NCBI GenBank assembly: GCA_027310325.1
Contig: DAIDBB010000051.1
Span: forward strand, 1-13,728
Length of the DNA: 13,728 bases
Source: a bacterium
GTDB taxonomy: Bacteria > Desulfobacterota > GWC2-55-46
Reading direction: 5' to 3'
The notes beneath the pieces were generated by a model, which made no database searches, had not been told where the DNA came from, and saw nothing but the letters and a program-made list of their open reading frames with translations. A program made the position numbers and the translations under genes. Each line of letters starts with the position of its first letter. Position 1 is the stretch's first letter. Positions 11,716 to 13,728 of this stretch are shown here, in pieces.

Positions 11716-12732
11716 ATGCTTATACTTGGAATAGAGACATCGTGCGACGACACTGCGGCGGCTGTCGTGGAGGACGGATACAGGGTCCTGTCTTCGGTCG
11801 TCTCCTCGCAGGATTCCGTCCACGCCAGATACGGCGGCGTTGTGCCCGAGCTCGCCTCGCGAAGGCACATCGAAGAGATAATACCCGTCGTTGCGGAGGC
11901 GCTTAAGAGGGCGGGCCTTGAGCTTAAAGACATCGAGGGCATCTCGGTTACCCAGGGCCCGGGGCTTGTCGGCTCGATACTCGTCGGGCTTTCCTTTGCC
12001 AAGTCCGTTTCTTACGTGCGGGGGCTCCCGCTTACCGGGGTAAACCACATAGAGGCCCACGCGCACGCCGCGTTTCTGAGAGAAGGCGAAGCCTTCAGAG
12101 AAGCCCCTGAATTCCCGTTCGTCGCCCTCATAGTCTCTGGCGGACACACCACACTGCTTCTCCTCGAAGACTACACGCGATACAGGGTCCTGGGGCAGAC
12201 GATCGATGACGCGGCGGGCGAGGCGTTCGATAAGGTCGCGAAGCTCCTGGGGCTCGGATACCCGGGAGGGGCCGTCATAGACAGGCTCGCGAAGGAAGGA
12301 AACCCCCTCTACGTCGAGTTCACCCGTCCGTACATGGCCAAGGGCAATCTCGATTTCAGCTTCAGCGGCATAAAGACCGCCGTACGTAACTTCGTAGGGG
12401 GCTTCAAGGAGGCGACGCCTGAGGACTCCATAAAGGACCTTGCGGCAAGCTTTCAGGAGGCTGTCGTGGACGTCCTCGTAAATAAGGCGCTCCGGGCGCT
12501 ACGCGCATCCGGCGCGAGCGACCTTGTCGCTGCCGGAGGGGTGGCGTGCAACTCGAGGCTCCGGACAAAGCTTCAGGAGGCCGCGCAGAAAGAAGGGGTG
12601 CGGCTTTTCATTCCCCCGCCGTATTTCTGCTCGGATAACGGGGCGATGGTCGCGGCCCTCGGGTTCCACCGGTTGAGGAAAGGCATGGTGGCCTCTTTGG
12701 ACTTGAACGCCCGCCCGACGTCTGATTTTTGA
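11716..12732 (+). CDS. tsaD: tRNA N6-threonylcarbamoyladenosine synthase subunit TsaD
   Basis: Transfers the threonylcarbamoyl group from threonylcarbamoyl-AMP to A37 of ANN-decoding tRNAs, working with TsaB and TsaE in bacteria. 338 aa is standard length. ASKHA-fold motifs are complete: GIETSCDDTA (5-14), GPGLVGSILVG (81-91), metal-binding NHIEAHAHA with H111 and H115, SGGHT (141-145), DDAAGEAFDK (164-173), GYPGG, FSFSGIKT (214-221), AAGGVACNS (272-280), and D307 in FCSDNGA as third metal ligand. No Shine-Dalgarno is apparent before the ATG; the preceding gene ends 27 bases upstream. Its stop overlaps the TTG proposed for rsmA by three bases of a shared TTGA, pointing to coupled expression of two translation-related modification enzymes. 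Confidence 0.97.
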   Translation: MLILGIETSCDDTAAAVVEDGYRVLSSVVSSQDSVHARYGGVVPELASRRHIEEIIPVVAEALKRAGLELKDIEGISVTQGPGLVGSILVGLSFAKSVSYVRGLPLTGVNHIEAHAHAAFLREGEAFREAPEFPFVALIVSGGHTTLLLLEDYTRYRVLGQTIDDAAGEAFDKVAKLLGLGYPGGAVIDRLAKEGNPLYVEFTRPYMAKGNLDFSFSGIKTAVRNFVGGFKEATPEDSIKDLAASFQEAVVDVLVNKALRALRASGASDLVAAGGVACNSRLRTKLQEAAQKEGVRLFIPPPYFCSDNGAMVAALGFHRLRKGMVASLDLNARPTSDF

Positions 12733-13601
12733 AGCGCCCCAAATTGTCAAAGTCTGCGGCATTTAAAATGCAACATGAACCCTTCGATAAAGAAAGACCC
12801 TTTCCCCGCGCGAAAAAAAAGTTCGGGCAACACTTCCTTTTAGATAAAAACATCATAAGAAAGATAGTCTCGGCCGCGCATATTGTCCCCGGTGACCGTG
12901 TCATCGAGATAGGCCCGGGAACTGGCGCGCTTACCGAGGGGCTTCTTGAGGCCGGCGCCCGCGTGCTGGCCGTAGAGGTAGATAGAGACATGGTCGGGTT
13001 CCTTAAAGAGAGGTTCCCGGACCTCGAAGTCATAAAAGAGGACGCCCTGAGGCTTTCATATATGGGGCTCTCGAAGGAGCGGGCGGTCAGGTTCAAGGTC
13101 GTATCGAACCTTCCCTACAATATCTCGGGGCCGATACTCGCCAAATTTCTTTCCGAGAGGGAGGCCTTTACCAGGCTCGTACTCATGTTCCAGAAAGAGG
13201 TCGCCGAAAGGCTCGTAGCTGGGCCCGATACAAAGGCGTACGGCGCGCTATCGGTCTTCACGCAGGCCTTTACGGACGTTAAGATCGAGTTCAACGTGTC
13301 GAAGAGCCTCTTTACCCCGAGGCCCAAGGTCGATTCGAGCGTAGTAAGCATCGATATCCTGCCGGAGCCGAAGGTCGAGATACAAAATGAAGCGTTCTTC
13401 AAGTCGGTCGTAAGGGCCGCCTTCGGCACCCGGAGAAAGACCCTTCTAAACGCCCTTAAAGGCCTCGGGCTTGAAAAGGTCGTGGTAGCCGCTGCTCTTG
13501 AGGATGCGGGGATCGACCCCCAAAGGAGGGGAGAGACGCTCGATCTAAAGGAATTCAGCCGCCTTGCGCGTACGCTATCGAGGTTGAAAAGCGCCGGATA
13601 G
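12729..13601 (+). CDS. rsmA: 16S rRNA (adenine1518-N6/adenine1519-N6)-dimethyltransferase
   Basis: Dimethylates the two adjacent adenosines in the 3'-terminal hairpin of 16S rRNA during late 30S assembly, using S-adenosylmethionine. 290 aa from a TTG at 12729, or 277 aa from the ATG at 12768; both are within family range and neither has a clear ribosome-binding site. The TTG overlaps the tsaD stop (TTGA), which favours coupling, but the first 13 residues are not conserved family sequence. Motifs: KKFGQHFLLDKNII (30-43), SAM-binding VIEIGPGTGALT (58-69), acidic VEVDRDM (82-88), EDAL (104-107), catalytic NLPYNI (127-132), FQKEVAERL, and FTPRPKVDSSV in the C-terminal domain. It is the last gene in the window; copy 2 of the dispersed repeat begins 43 bases after its stop. 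Confidence 0.96.
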   Translation: MKRPKLSKSAAFKMQHEPFDKERPFPRAKKKFGQHFLLDKNIIRKIVSAAHIVPGDRVIEIGPGTGALTEGLLEAGARVLAVEVDRDMVGFLKERFPDLEVIKEDALRLSYMGLSKERAVRFKVVSNLPYNISGPILAKFLSEREAFTRLVLMFQKEVAERLVAGPDTKAYGALSVFTQAFTDVKIEFNVSKSLFTPRPKVDSSVVSIDILPEPKVEIQNEAFFKSVVRAAFGTRRKTLLNALKGLGLEKVVVAAALEDAGIDPQRRGETLDLKEFSRLARTLSRLKSAG

Positions 13602-13644
13602 AAGGCGGATTTTCGGTCGATATCCACCGCAAAGGTCAATATCA

Positions 13645-13695
13645 AACATTTGCTTTTTCTTTGCTTGCTTTCTTTTTCTCGAAAAAGAAAGTAAG
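13645..13695 (-). repeat. 51-base dispersed repeat, copy 2, with hairpin core
   Basis: Reverse-complement copy of 573-622 with two substitutions and one inserted base. The hairpin core 13664-13678 / 13681-13695 again has 15-base arms. Its only mismatch, G13667 opposite T13692, is a G-U pair in plus-strand RNA, as in copy 1. It lies shortly after rsmA, so both copies sit behind the 3' end of a plus-strand gene although the repeat itself is flipped. The remainder of the right end, to 13728, shows no gene. Confidence 0.8.
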
Positions 13696-13728
13696 AGAGT
13701 TTGACTTTTTATCCGGCCTGAGATAATT

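Noticed and set aside
11395..12147. Minus-strand open frame of 250 codons across the desulfurase-tsaD junction
   Set aside because: It spans two well-supported plus-strand genes, has no motif, and is rich in Arg/Gly/Pro as expected for a shadow frame.
1..13728. CRISPR array, tRNA or rRNA gene, transposase, integrase or toxin-antitoxin pair
   Set aside because: I looked through both strands for spaced direct repeats, cloverleaf-like segments and the relevant protein motifs and found none that can be supported.

Overview
The window reads as a stretch of bacterial core genome, GC-rich and densely coded, with thirteen protein genes and no RNA gene, IS element, prophage or CRISPR array that I can see. 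TsaD, RsmA and CoaBC are bacterial-type housekeeping proteins. The two-component/GGDEF protein, the outer-surface RCC1-like lipoprotein and the NTP-transferase-type phosphohexomutase tail fit an uncultured Desulfobacterota/Deltaproteobacteria- or Nitrospirota-like lineage. That placement is inference, not a match. Codon choice is distinctive for so GC-rich a sequence: Arg is mostly AGG and Ile mostly ATA (in the slipin gene 14 of 16 Arg and 16 of 25 Ile).

Layout: (1) 1-2518, plus strand: 3' end of a phosphomannomutase-type gene, a metallo-beta-lactamase-fold hydrolase, and coaBC (coenzyme A synthesis). (2) 2519-3629: coaBC converges on a secreted zinc-dependent phospholipase C-like gene across two hairpins. 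That gene diverges from a family-4-like uracil-DNA glycosylase gene across a region with a symmetric TATAATTATA promoter core. (3) 3630-7115, plus strand: the UDG homologue, an NfeD membrane protease, its slipin/stomatin partner, and a RadC homologue. nfeD has its own strong promoter placed so that the transcript should start at the ATG. (4) 7138-8532, minus strand: a REC-GAF-GGDEF response regulator. (5) 8533-8892: a 360-base intergenic region with divergent promoters. (6) 8893-10510: a seven-repeat RCC1-like lipoprotein followed one base later by a small cupin. (7) 10561-13601: a class V aminotransferase-fold cysteine desulfurase homologue, then tsaD (tRNA t6A) and rsmA (16S rRNA dimethylation), which overlap by four bases.

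A 50-51 base palindrome-bearing repeat occurs twice in opposite orientation, just after the first gene and just after the last. The most unusual protein observations are two members of DNA-repair families whose catalytic motifs look eroded: the UDG homologue (Glu, Asn and His motif positions changed to Gly, His and Ser) and RadC (HNHPSG motif lost). Two genes appear to be transcribed without a leader. I see no convincing new multi-gene defence or biosynthetic system. The notable items are individual proteins and regulatory DNA.
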